From: an uncultured Clostridia bacterium
GTDB taxonomy: Bacteria > Bacillota > Clostridia > Christensenellales > Borkfalkiaceae
Length of the DNA stretch: 64,000 bases
Reading direction: 5' to 3'
Assembly (NCBI GenBank): GCA_944372575.1
Contig: CALVZS010000006.1
Coordinates: 1 to 64,000, forward strand
The translations under genes were made by a program, and so were the position numbers. The notes below the pieces were generated by a model, which saw nothing but the letters and a program-made list of their open reading frames with translations, ran no database searches and was not told the origin of the DNA. Of the stretch, positions 10,114 to 17,782 are shown piece by piece; the stretch's first letter is position 1; every line of letters starts with the position of its first letter.

Positions 10114-10157
10114 TCCGCCGCCGCGGCGCTTCAAGCGCCGCGGCGGCGGAATTTTTT
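10114..10157 (+). terminator. Second, very GC-rich terminator after rny
   Basis: A perfect 18-bp palindrome (10114-10131 with 10133-10150), almost entirely G and C, is followed by ATTTTTT. Together with the preceding hairpin it forms a double terminator. The rest of the 358-base gap between rny and the next gene (10059-10416) holds only the promoter at 10310; I see nothing else in it. Confidence 0.88.
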
Positions 10158-10309
10158 ACGGACAAAAGAGGGGCAAAACCGGGCTCCGCGGCCGTACGAA
10201 AAAAGGGCAGCGTGCAAAGGGGAAGCGGTGTGCGGGAGATTTCGGGCAGTTTTGTCGAAAAATTCCTGTTCTTTTTTCCTTGAAATGAAGAAAAAATGTT
10301 AAAATCCTG

Positions 10310-10340
10310 TTGACAAAGATGGGGGGGGGCGTGATATAAT
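10310..10340 (+). promoter_or_regulatory. Promoter with a G9 homopolymer in the spacer, upstream of the CxxC-repeat gene
   Basis: TTGACA (10310-10315) and TATAAT (10335-10340) are separated by 19 bases, of which 10321-10329 are nine consecutive Gs. Nineteen is longer than the optimal 17. Loss of one or two Gs would bring the elements to 18 or 17 bases, so slippage in the tract could tune or switch the promoter. Confidence 0.75.
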
Positions 10341-10416
10341 AGATCGGCTTCGTTACAAAAAAATTGTAATATTTTTGTCTGGAGCATTTTCATCAAATAT
10401 TTTATCGGGAGTATTT

Positions 10417-12630
10417 ATGAAAGAGACAAATGAGAACGCAAAGACCCCCAAAGCCGGCAAAATCATCCTGATCGCCGTGATCGTCCTTCTGTGTCTTGCG
10501 CTGATCGCCTGCATGGCGGTCATCTTTTTGCACCGGCACACCATGACGCACTTTGAGGCGGAGGCGGCGACCTGCACCGATGCCGGCAATACCGAATACT
10601 GGTACTGCGCCGGATGCGACGCTTATTTTGCCGATGCCCAGGGCAGCGAGCCGATCTCGGCGCAGTCGGTTGAGATCGCGGCGACGGGTCACAGCTGGAC
10701 GGGGGCGTCCTGCACTTCGCCCAGGCATTGCAGCGTGTGCAGTGTTGCGGACGGCGAGGCGCTCGGCCATCTTTTTGAGACATACGTTCCGGACGGCAAC
10801 GCCGCCTGCACGGCGGACGGGACGGAGACGGCGGTATGCGTCCGCTGCGACGAAACGCATACGCGCGTCGATGCCGATACCGCGACGGGACATGCCTATC
10901 TGGAGACCGTCGTGGAGAAGCAGCCGACCTGCGCGGCGACGGGCATTCTCTCGCATATCTGCGAAATCTGCGGCCACGTTGAAAAGGGCATCATCCCCGC
11001 AACGGGCGTCCACAACTGGGAAAGTGCCAGGATCGAGATGCCGGAGGACTGCAGCGATCATCTTGTGGCGCAATATTCCTGCGCAGACTGCGACAAGGTC
11101 TATGAAGTGACGGTGACCGTTTCGGGCGAGCATACATGGCTCACGGACGAGGGAACAATTCTGGAGGGGGCGACCTGCACCGAGGAGGGCGCTTTGCAGA
11201 TCGGTTGCGCGACCTGCGCAGAGACGCTCATCCTTCCCGTTCCCGCGAACGGCGCGCACGTCTGGGAGCAGGAGCAGGTCACCAAGCCCGGCTGTTCCGC
11301 GGCGGGCAAGGCGGAGTATTCCTGCAAGTACTGCGATGAGACGATGGAGACGGAGATCCCCGCGGTCGGCAGCCACCTCTGGGATCTGGAGAACGGCGCC
11401 GTGACGCCCGCCACCGATACGCTTCCCGGAAAGATCGTATATTCCTGCCTGGACTGCAGCGAGTCGTTCGAGGTGACGCTTCCCGCAACGGGCGCGCACG
11501 AATACGGCGAGCCGCAGGTCACCCTTCCCACCTGCACCGCGACGGGCAGCGTGGAGTTTGCCTGCGTTGAGTGCGGCGATTTGCTCACTGCCACCCTTCC
11601 CGCGAGCGGCCATCACTGGACGGACGCGACGTGCATTGCCCCGCAGACGTGTGCGGTCTGCGGCGCCACGCAGGGCGCGGCGGCAGGTCACAGCTGGGGC
11701 GCGTGGGTCGCGTACGGCGGCATCCACCTGCGTGAATGCTCCGTCTGCAGTGCTGCAGACCGGGCGGAACACACCTATGAAGAGGGCGCCTGCACCGTCT
11801 GCGGCGCGGAGGAACCTGTCCCTGAGACCGGAAGCGGTTATACGGTGAACGGGATCACGGTGACCGTGGAGAACGGGGACAACGGCACGCTGTTGGATCC
11901 AGAAAACAATATCCTCTATCCGCAGCTTGTCGGCCTCTGGGTGGCAAGCGGGTACAGCTATGCCACGACCGTCACCGTGCGCGGCGTTGCAACGGAGGAT
12001 TCCGATATTTCTTTTACCCTCTCCGGCGTGGTGAGCGATCGGCTGACCGACCTCTACGTTGCATTGAAGAATGAGGCGGGGGACGTCAGAATCGAGTATC
12101 ATCCCATGCGTTTCCACCTGAGCGTCTATCGGGATGGACAGATGGTTCCCGTCAAATTCTGTGACGGGTGCGAAAATTGCAGCGGGCATACGCATGAGGA
12201 CGACCCGTCCGCCGCGCTCACCTGTCCTCAATGCGATAACTGCTACCTGCGCACGATGTCTGAATTGCAGGAGTATCTTGCTTCGGAGGATAATTTGCTC
12301 AACCTTCGGGTGAGAGCGGGGGAGGCGGTCGACCTTACATTTGAGATCGGCTGGTTGTGGTCGTTTGCCATCGATCCGCCCAAGCAGTTTGAGATCCGCG
12401 GCGAGGACGGAACGCGCTATTACTTTGACAACAACGGAAACAGCGGAAGTTATAAGGGGTATGTCGACGGTATGGATACCGTCCTCGGACAAAATCCGCA
12501 GGATACTGTCCGCGATGTCTACGATATGGACGGAAACCGCTGGTATATGCAGGCGGACGACTTGCAGTATTCATCGGCGATATGCTATATGGGGATCCGG
12601 ATTTCATCCGTATCGGATGAGGAGCCGTAA
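10417..12630 (+). CDS. Membrane-anchored cysteine-rich CxxC-repeat protein of unknown function
   Basis: A 737-residue protein. The N-terminus is charged and followed by one hydrophobic helix (about residues 16-38), which suggests a signal anchor with the rest outside. Residues about 40-470 hold roughly a dozen degenerate units, each with a T/S-C, a CxxC pair (CAGC, CSVC, CVRC, CEIC, CADC, CATC, CKYC, CLDC, CVEC, CAVC, CSVC, CTVC) and a P/A-x-G-x-H linker. Such units are common in large surface proteins of gut Firmicutes, and their role is unknown. The last 260 residues are different: beta-rich, acidic, with two CxxCxxC motifs (CDGCENC and CPQCDNC). ATG 10417 follows a GGGAG site; a TTG at 10375 has none. 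No cell-wall sorting signal is visible. Confidence 0.75.
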   Translation: MKETNENAKTPKAGKIILIAVIVLLCLALIACMAVIFLHRHTMTHFEAEAATCTDAGNTEYWYCAGCDAYFADAQGSEPISAQSVEIAATGHSWTGASCTSPRHCSVCSVADGEALGHLFETYVPDGNAACTADGTETAVCVRCDETHTRVDADTATGHAYLETVVEKQPTCAATGILSHICEICGHVEKGIIPATGVHNWESARIEMPEDCSDHLVAQYSCADCDKVYEVTVTVSGEHTWLTDEGTILEGATCTEEGALQIGCATCAETLILPVPANGAHVWEQEQVTKPGCSAAGKAEYSCKYCDETMETEIPAVGSHLWDLENGAVTPATDTLPGKIVYSCLDCSESFEVTLPATGAHEYGEPQVTLPTCTATGSVEFACVECGDLLTATLPASGHHWTDATCIAPQTCAVCGATQGAAAGHSWGAWVAYGGIHLRECSVCSAADRAEHTYEEGACTVCGAEEPVPETGSGYTVNGITVTVENGDNGTLLDPENNILYPQLVGLWVASGYSYATTVTVRGVATEDSDISFTLSGVVSDRLTDLYVALKNEAGDVRIEYHPMRFHLSVYRDGQMVPVKFCDGCENCSGHTHEDDPSAALTCPQCDNCYLRTMSELQEYLASEDNLLNLRVRAGEAVDLTFEIGWLWSFAIDPPKQFEIRGEDGTRYYFDNNGNSGSYKGYVDGMDTVLGQNPQDTVRDVYDMDGNRWYMQADDLQYSSAICYMGIRISSVSDEEP

Positions 12631-12640
12631 GCGAATAGAA

Positions 12641-12666
12641 AAAACGCAGGAGAGATCCTGCGTTTT
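12641..12666. terminator. Bidirectional terminator between convergent genes
   Basis: An 11-bp perfect stem (12641-12651 with 12656-12666) has a GAGA loop, with an A-run on the left arm and a T-run on the right. It serves the repeat protein on the plus strand and the small Cys-rich gene on the minus strand. Confidence 0.85.
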
Positions 12667-12688
12667 TTATGAGAGAAAGAATTATGCG

Positions 12689-12991
12689 TCAGTCGCAGCA
12701 GTTGTAGCAGCGGCGGCTGCGGGAGCTTGAGCAGGCGCAGGCGCTGTTTGCAGACAGGCCGTATTGCCGCGCATAGTAGGCGTCCGTGCAGCACCAGAGG
12801 GAACTGCAGGAGCCGAAACCGCTCCGTTGGCAGGCGTTGCAGAGACTGCAGGAGTTGCCCTGATTGCAGCAGCTGCCGCTGCGGCCCGCAGCGTTGCAGG
12901 AATTGCAGCCGCAGCACCCGCCGGTCGAAAAGAGATTTTCCAGGGCGTGCAGCAAGGGGCAGCCGCAGGAACAGGAATTCATATCGTACAT
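12689..12991 (-). CDS. Small protein with 20 % cysteine, unknown function
   Basis: Reading on the minus strand from ATG 12991 gives 100 residues, of which 20 are Cys, arranged as CSCGC, CCGCNSC, CC, CSLCNAC, CC, CAC and C-N-CC. Ser, Asn and Gly fill most of the rest. I chose ATG 12991 because GAGG lies eight bases upstream; an ATG at 12997 is also possible but sits too close to that site. No signal peptide or membrane helix is evident. It could be a metal-binding or spore-coat-like protein. Low-complexity coding is a risk, but the frame is clean, has a ribosome site and ends just before a terminator. No clear sigma-A promoter was found upstream. Confidence 0.55.
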   Translation of the reverse strand: MYDMNSCSCGCPLLHALENLFSTGGCCGCNSCNAAGRSGSCCNQGNSCSLCNACQRSGFGSCSSLWCCTDAYYARQYGLSANSACACSSSRSRRCYNCCD

Positions 12992-13083
12992 AGGCATTTC
13001 CTCGGTTAGAAAGTTCGGCATATGCCGTCATCCCATCCTATGCGGCGGCGCAAAAAAGTCGTGCAGATTTGCCCGGAAATCGC

Positions 13084-13112
13084 TTGTAAGTGCGGCGCAT
13101 GAATGATATAAT
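13084..13112 (+). promoter_or_regulatory. Promoter of the yitT-like gene
   Basis: TTGTAA (13084-13089), 17 bases, TATAAT (13107-13112). An in-frame ATG at 13113 directly abuts the -10 element and so cannot be the start used from this promoter. Confidence 0.75.
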
Positions 13113-13148
13113 ATGTCCGTACGCTTCAGGAGAACCTCAGATCATTTT

Positions 13149-14189
13149 ATGAAAATCCAACTGAAAAAACCGACCGCAAAGCAGGTCAGGAAATTTCTTG
13201 TCTACTGCCTCATCGTCATGGCGGGCAACGCCATTGCCGCGGCGGCAAGCACGCTGTTCATCATCCCCAACGGTTTCGTCATGGGCGGCACGACGGGGCT
13301 CGGGATATTTGTCAGAAATCTTGTGGACGGGGAAAACGAATGGCTTGTTTCGCTCACCGTCTATGCCGTGAATATCGTATTTTTCCTTGTGGGGGCATTT
13401 CTGCTCGGAAAAAAGTTTGCGCTCGCCACGCTCGCCGGAACGCTGCTGTATCCGTCGTTCGTCAGTCTCTTCACCTATGTGAACGAGCTGTATGTCGCTG
13501 CGAACGGACATGCCATCGCCTCGGACGATAAGTGGCTCGCCATTATCTGCGGTTCGCTCCTGTTCGGAACGGGCATCGGCAGCGTCGTGCGCATCGGCGC
13601 GAGCACGGGCGGCACGGACATTCCGCCCCTCATCTTCAAAAAGTTTTTTAATATCCCCGTTGCCGTCACGCTCTGGTGTCTCGATCTCACCATCGTGCTC
13701 ATCCAGCTCATCGTCGTCTCCTTTGAGACAGTCCTCTACGGCATCATCATCACCGTCTTTTCCTCGGCGGTCGTCGACCTCGTCTCGCCCATCGGAATGC
13801 GCAAGCGCCAGGTGCAGATCGTCAGCCGCTGCTGGAAGGAGATCCGCACCATGATCCTCAACGAGATGCACCGCGGCGTGACGCTGCTCCATGCGCGCAC
13901 GGGCTTTTTGCAGGAGGAGCGCTACGTCATCATGACGGTCGTCTCCAACCGCGAGGTGGTGCGCCTGCGCAATGCCGTGCAGGCGATCGATCCGGAGGCG
14001 TTCTTTACGGTGTCCGTCGTCTCCGAAGTACGCGGAAGGGGATTTTCCTCCGAGAAAATTTTGCTCCCGCTCTCCGAAGAGCGCGAGGCGGACGACCCCG
14101 CCGCGCCCTACCGGGAGGCGGAAGCGGCCTGTACTGCCGCGCCGCCCCCTGCGCCGCAGGAAGGGCATACGCCGGATCCTACCCGATAA
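13149..14189 (+). CDS. YitT family membrane protein (DUF161/DUF2179)
   Basis: A 346-residue protein. The N-terminal half has about five to six hydrophobic helices typical of the YitT family (for example FLVYCLIVMAGNAIAAAAST and a PNGFVMGGTTGLGI loop). A soluble C-terminal DUF2179 domain (about 225-300) contains GVTLLHARTGF and TVVSNREVVRLRNAVQAIDP. Molecular function is unestablished; the family is suspected in transport or membrane signalling. ATG 13149 is used because the earlier in-frame ATG overlaps the promoter. The best ribosome site (AGGAG at 13128-13132) is 16 bases away, which is unusually far. A terminator follows. Confidence 0.88.
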   Translation: MKIQLKKPTAKQVRKFLVYCLIVMAGNAIAAAASTLFIIPNGFVMGGTTGLGIFVRNLVDGENEWLVSLTVYAVNIVFFLVGAFLLGKKFALATLAGTLLYPSFVSLFTYVNELYVAANGHAIASDDKWLAIICGSLLFGTGIGSVVRIGASTGGTDIPPLIFKKFFNIPVAVTLWCLDLTIVLIQLIVVSFETVLYGIIITVFSSAVVDLVSPIGMRKRQVQIVSRCWKEIRTMILNEMHRGVTLLHARTGFLQEERYVIMTVVSNREVVRLRNAVQAIDPEAFFTVSVVSEVRGRGFSSEKILLPLSEEREADDPAAPYREAEAACTAAPPPAPQEGHTPDPTR

Positions 14190-14197
14190 GAAAAAAG

Positions 14198-14240
14198 AAG
14201 CGCCGTGCGGCGGGAGAATCCCGCCGCACGGCGCTTTTCT
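14198..14240. terminator. Bidirectional terminator between convergent genes
   Basis: A perfect 18-bp stem (14198-14215 with 14219-14236), a GAA loop, a T-run on the right and an A-run on the left. It closes the yitT-like gene and the minus-strand flavin-reductase-like gene. Confidence 0.9.
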
Positions 14241-14296
14241 TCGGAACAGACAAAAAACAGATCGGGCGCGTCCGCAGACACGCCCGCATTGCCCTC

Positions 14297-15205
14297 TTAT
14301 TTCTTTTCCTTCCTGCGCTTGTCGTTGATCATGGCGAGCGCCGCCTCGTCGATGAGGGTGATGCCTTCCTCCTTGGCAATCTTCACCATCTGCGTGAGCG
14401 CCGCCTTCAAAAACACGCGCGGGATCTTGGTGAGCTTTGCGCACGCCTCCTTTGTGAATTTGACGTCGGGGTCGATGCGCTCCGCCGCATAGATGACGGA
14501 GTTGACGTCACCCTCCTTCGCCTGGATCTTCTCGGCGAAGGGCTTTTTGAAGCGCGAGCACCAGAAGTTGGTGCTGTCCCGGTAGCCGTAGTCGACGGGG
14601 ACGGGCGGGAATCCCGCCGCCGATACACCGTTCACGATGGTGTTCCAATACTTCTCCTTCATCAGAATCTTGTCGACGTTGAGGATGAAGTGCGCGCCGA
14701 ACTTGCTGGTGATGCCGTTGAAATTGCGGTAGGGGGGTTCGTATCCCTCCAGCTGCCCCGGCTTATCGAGGAAGGCGTCCTCGAGCGCACTGTTCCAGGT
14801 GCATTCAAAGACCTGGAATGCCGCCTTCACCACGAGGGGGCGCTCGCCCTCCGCCTGTCCCTTTTCCAGCGTGAACAGGCAGTTCTCCATCTTTTCCTGC
14901 GTGGTGTCGCCGGGAAATCCCAGCCGCACCGCCTCGCGGAAGTATTTTTTGTCGTCCGGGATGAAGTTAAGGGAGACCTTGCTGCCCGCCAGGATGTGCT
15001 GCGCCGTGTTGGAGGAGTTGCGGCACTCCAGCAGCATCGCGTAGCGATCCTTTCCCGCTATGTAATAGGGAAAGCACAGCGAGTAGGAGCCGAGATTGGT
15101 TCTTCCCTCTCCGTCCAGCGTTCCCACAAGCACGGTCGGCATGGGGAAAAACGCCGATGTCTGGTAAAAATTGTCCACAATGCGCAAATCTTTGAAACTG
15201 CTCAT
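14297..15205 (-). CDS. Flavin reductase family protein (FMN-binding split barrel)
   Basis: A 302-residue minus-strand protein. The N-terminal 160 residues resemble the flavin-reductase/flavoredoxin split barrel: the FPMPTVLVGTLDGEGRTN start and the SLCFPYYIA strand match where this family binds FMN. The C-terminal third is helical and Lys-rich and I do not recognise it. The likely role is an NAD(P)H or ferredoxin-linked flavin electron carrier, substrate unknown. ATG 15205 has GGGAGG six bases upstream. A strong promoter and a short palindrome lie directly upstream, so it is a single-gene unit. Confidence 0.75.
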   Translation of the reverse strand: MSSFKDLRIVDNFYQTSAFFPMPTVLVGTLDGEGRTNLGSYSLCFPYYIAGKDRYAMLLECRNSSNTAQHILAGSKVSLNFIPDDKKYFREAVRLGFPGDTTQEKMENCLFTLEKGQAEGERPLVVKAAFQVFECTWNSALEDAFLDKPGQLEGYEPPYRNFNGITSKFGAHFILNVDKILMKEKYWNTIVNGVSAAGFPPVPVDYGYRDSTNFWCSRFKKPFAEKIQAKEGDVNSVIYAAERIDPDVKFTKEACAKLTKIPRVFLKAALTQMVKIAKEEGITLIDEAALAMINDKRRKEKK

Positions 15206-15214
15206 AAATCCTCC

Positions 15215-15230
15215 CGATCATTGTTGATCG
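15215..15230 (-). promoter_or_regulatory. Operator-like palindrome in the flavin-reductase leader
   Basis: CGATCA-TTGT-TGATCG is a 16-base inverted repeat. It lies between the -10 element and the ribosome site, covering the predicted transcription start. It could be a repressor site or a small leader hairpin. Confidence 0.4.
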
Positions 15231-15235
15231 CCCAT

Positions 15236-15264
15236 ATTATACGCCTCTTTTTTCATCCTGTCAA
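15236..15264 (-). promoter_or_regulatory. Sigma-A promoter of the flavin-reductase-like gene
   Basis: On the minus strand, TTGACA (15264-15259), 17 bases, TATAAT (15241-15236): both hexamers match consensus. Confidence 0.88.
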
Positions 15265-15359
15265 TCCCACTTTTGTGCGGGGACGGGGGCGGCGTTTCGC
15301 GCGGCGGCGGGCGGCGGCGCGCCTTTTTGTGAAAAGCGCTTTTTTTGTGCATTTCGCCC

Positions 15360-15388
15360 TTGACAGACGGGGCGGCGAATGCTATAAT
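15360..15388 (+). promoter_or_regulatory. Sigma-A promoter of the dehydrogenase-malic enzyme operon
   Basis: TTGACA (15360-15365), 17 bases, TATAAT (15383-15388). It is divergent from the flavin-reductase promoter about 100 bases away. Confidence 0.88.
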
Positions 15389-15456
15389 GTATCGTGGGCG
15401 GGATGGGGAATATCATCTGAAACAGAAAAAATTTATCAAGTACGAGGCTAAAAGAT

Positions 15457-16395
15457 ATGGAAAGAAAACCTACCAAAATCAGCATTATCGGCGCGGGCGC
15501 GGTCGGATCCTCCGTCGCGTTCTCCATCGCCACCCAGCGGCTCGTTGCGGAGATCGTCATTATCGACGTCAACACCGAGAAGGCGGAAGGCGAGGCAATG
15601 GACATCAGCCACGGCATCATTACGATGGGCTCGATGAACATTCACTCCGGTTCCTATGCCGACATCGTTGACAGCGACCTCATCATCATCACCGCGGGTG
15701 TGGGCAGAAAGCCGGGCGAAACGCGGCTCGATCTTGCCGCAAAGAATATCTCCATCGCGCGCGACGTCACGCAGAATATCATGAAGTACTACAACGGCGG
15801 CGCGATCATGGTCATCTCCAATCCCGTGGACGTCATCACCTATCTGGTGCAGAAGGAGAGCGGCCTGCCCGCGGGCAGAGTGTTCGGCACGGGAACCGTT
15901 CTGGACAGCGCGCGCTTCCGCTACTTCCTCTCCACCCGGCTGGATGCAGATATCCGCAATATCCACGGCTTTACGGCGGGCGAGCACGGAGAGAGTCAGT
16001 TCGCCGTCTGGAGCTCTGTCCACGTCTCCGGAATGCGGCTGGATTCCTTCTGCGCGGGCAGGGGGATCACGCTCGACAAGGATGAGGTCATGAAGGACAC
16101 CGTTTCCTCCGGCGCGCAGGTCATCAAGCGCAAGGGCGTGACGAACTACGCCATTGCCGCCATCGCCGCAGAACTTGCCGGCACGGTCGTCAAGAACAGG
16201 CGCTCCATCTTCAGCGTGACCAGCGTGTTGCATGACTACTATGGCATCAACGACGTCGCCGTCAGCGTTCCCTCCTTTGTTGGTGAGGACGGCGTGGTCG
16301 GCAACCTCGTGTATGACTTCACCGATGAGGAGGCGGAGAAGCTCCGCTATTCGGCAAAGCAGCTCCGTGCCTTCCTCGATTCCCTCAAGATCTGA
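15457..16395 (+). CDS. L-lactate/malate dehydrogenase family enzyme, predicted malate-specific
   Basis: A 312-residue NAD-dependent dehydrogenase of the LDH/MDH fold. It has a GAGAVG Rossmann loop at 12-17, the active-site loop KPGETRLDL, LDSARFR with the carboxylate-binding Arg, and catalytic His in GEHGESQ. Overall it is LDH-like and would usually be named L-lactate dehydrogenase. However, the residue just before KPGE is Arg84 (AGA at 15706-15708), where lactate dehydrogenases carry Gln102. In Bacillus stearothermophilus LDH the Q102R change converts the enzyme to malate dehydrogenase. The next gene is malic enzyme, which also fits malate/oxaloacetate use. Family assignment is sure; substrate is inferred. 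Confidence 0.85.
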   Translation: MERKPTKISIIGAGAVGSSVAFSIATQRLVAEIVIIDVNTEKAEGEAMDISHGIITMGSMNIHSGSYADIVDSDLIIITAGVGRKPGETRLDLAAKNISIARDVTQNIMKYYNGGAIMVISNPVDVITYLVQKESGLPAGRVFGTGTVLDSARFRYFLSTRLDADIRNIHGFTAGEHGESQFAVWSSVHVSGMRLDSFCAGRGITLDKDEVMKDTVSSGAQVIKRKGVTNYAIAAIAAELAGTVVKNRRSIFSVTSVLHDYYGINDVAVSVPSFVGEDGVVGNLVYDFTDEEAEKLRYSAKQLRAFLDSLKI

Positions 16396-16423
16396 ACAAG
16401 AAATTTCATAAGAGGTACGAAAT

Positions 16424-17596
16424 ATGGACAAGAAACAGTATGCCCTTGAAAAGCACAAGGAGTGGGCGGGCAAGATCGAAGTGGTCACCCGCGCACCCAT
16501 CACCAACCGTGAAGAGCTTGCCGTTGCCTATACGCCCGGCGTTGCGGAGCCCTGCCTGGAGATCTCCAAGAACGTCGATCTCTCCTATGTGTACACCCGC
16601 CGCGCCAACCTGGTGGCGGTGGTCACGGACGGCACCGCCGTTCTGGGGCTGGGCGACATCGGCCCCGAGGCGGGGATGCCCGTCATGGAGGGCAAGTGCG
16701 CCCTCTTCAAGACGTTCGGCGACGTGGACGCCTTTCCGCTCTGCGTACGCAGCAAGGATGTGGACGAGATCGTGCGCACCGTGCAGCTTCTGGCGGGCAG
16801 CTTCGGCGGCATCAACCTGGAGGACATTTCCGCGCCCCGCTGCTTTGAGATCGAAAAGCGCCTCAAGGAAGTGTGCGACATTCCCATCTTCCACGATGAT
16901 CAGCACGGCACGGCGGTCGTCACGCTGGCGGCGATGATCAACGCCCTCAAGTTGGTGTGCAAGAAGATGGAGGATCTCTCCGTCGTCGTCAACGGCTCGG
17001 GAGCGGCGGGCATCGCCATCACCAAGCTGCTGATGAGCAGGGGGCTGAAAAAGGTCATCCTCTGCGACAGGAAGGGCGCCATCTATGAGGGGCGCGACGG
17101 ACTCAACCCCATCAAGGAAGAGATGGCGAAGATTTCCAACCTCGAGAATAAGGCGGGCAGTCTTGCGGAAGTCATCAAGGGGGCGGACGTGTTCATCGGC
17201 GTCTCTGCGCCCGGCAGCCTGACGGCGGAAATGGTCAAGACCATGGCGCCCGATCCCATTATCTTTGCCATGGCGAACCCCGTTCCCGAGATCATGCCCG
17301 ACGAGGCGAAGAAGGCGGGCGTGCGCATCATGGGTACGGGCAGGAGCGACTTCCCCAACCAGATCAACAACGTACTGGCGTTCCCCGGCATCTTCCGCGG
17401 CGCGCTCGACGTGCGCGCGAGCGACATCAACGACGAGATGAAGATCGCGGCTGCGGAGGCGATCGCGTCCGTTATCCCCGAGAGCGAGCTCACCCCTGAC
17501 TATATCATTCCCGATTCCTTCAACCCCCACGTCAAGGACGCGGTGGCCGAGGCGGTCAAGGCGGCGGCGCGCAGAACGGGCGTGGCAAGGATCTGA
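16424..17596 (+). CDS. NAD(P)-dependent malic enzyme
   Basis: A 390-residue short-form bacterial malic enzyme. N-terminal YTPGVAEPC, then GLGDIGPEAGMPVMEGKCALFK with catalytic Lys, and the metal site in FHDDQHGTAVVTLAA. A Rossmann loop GSGAAGIA follows near 190, and FAMANPVPEI and GRSDFPNQINN come later. It oxidatively decarboxylates malate to pyruvate. It lies 28 bases after the LDH/MDH-family gene in the same operon, so the pair could interconvert oxaloacetate, malate and pyruvate while exchanging reduced cofactor. Cofactor preference cannot be read from sequence by eye. A terminator follows. Confidence 0.95.
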   Translation: MDKKQYALEKHKEWAGKIEVVTRAPITNREELAVAYTPGVAEPCLEISKNVDLSYVYTRRANLVAVVTDGTAVLGLGDIGPEAGMPVMEGKCALFKTFGDVDAFPLCVRSKDVDEIVRTVQLLAGSFGGINLEDISAPRCFEIEKRLKEVCDIPIFHDDQHGTAVVTLAAMINALKLVCKKMEDLSVVVNGSGAAGIAITKLLMSRGLKKVILCDRKGAIYEGRDGLNPIKEEMAKISNLENKAGSLAEVIKGADVFIGVSAPGSLTAEMVKTMAPDPIIFAMANPVPEIMPDEAKKAGVRIMGTGRSDFPNQINNVLAFPGIFRGALDVRASDINDEMKIAAAEAIASVIPESELTPDYIIPDSFNPHVKDAVAEAVKAAARRTGVARI

Positions 17597-17616
17597 AATT
17601 CTGAACGGACAGTGTG

Positions 17617-17654
17617 TGCGGGCAGTTCGGAGTATCCGGACTGCCCGCATTTTT
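17617..17654 (+). terminator. Rho-independent terminator after malic enzyme
   Basis: A 15-bp stem (17617-17631 with 17635-17649, one G-T pair), a GTA loop and TTTTT. Confidence 0.88.
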
Positions 17655-17706
17655 CAGTATATGCGTCCGACGGAAGGGGATCGCGGCAGAATATTTTTCC
17701 AACCCC

Positions 17707-17735
17707 TTTACAAAATGAAATAAATATGGTATACT
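17707..17735 (+). promoter_or_regulatory. Promoter of nrdR-ispG
   Basis: TTTACA (17707-17712), 17 bases, TATACT (17730-17735), 47 bases before the nrdR start. Confidence 0.75.
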
Positions 17736-17782
17736 GTAAGAAATCGACCACTAAATATACCGTTTGAAGGGAGGAGGACGCG

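Noticed and set aside
10402-12492. 696-codon minus-strand open frame opposite the CxxC-repeat gene
   Set aside because: The plus-strand frame has promoter, ribosome site, membrane anchor and regular Cys repeats; the reverse frame has none of these.
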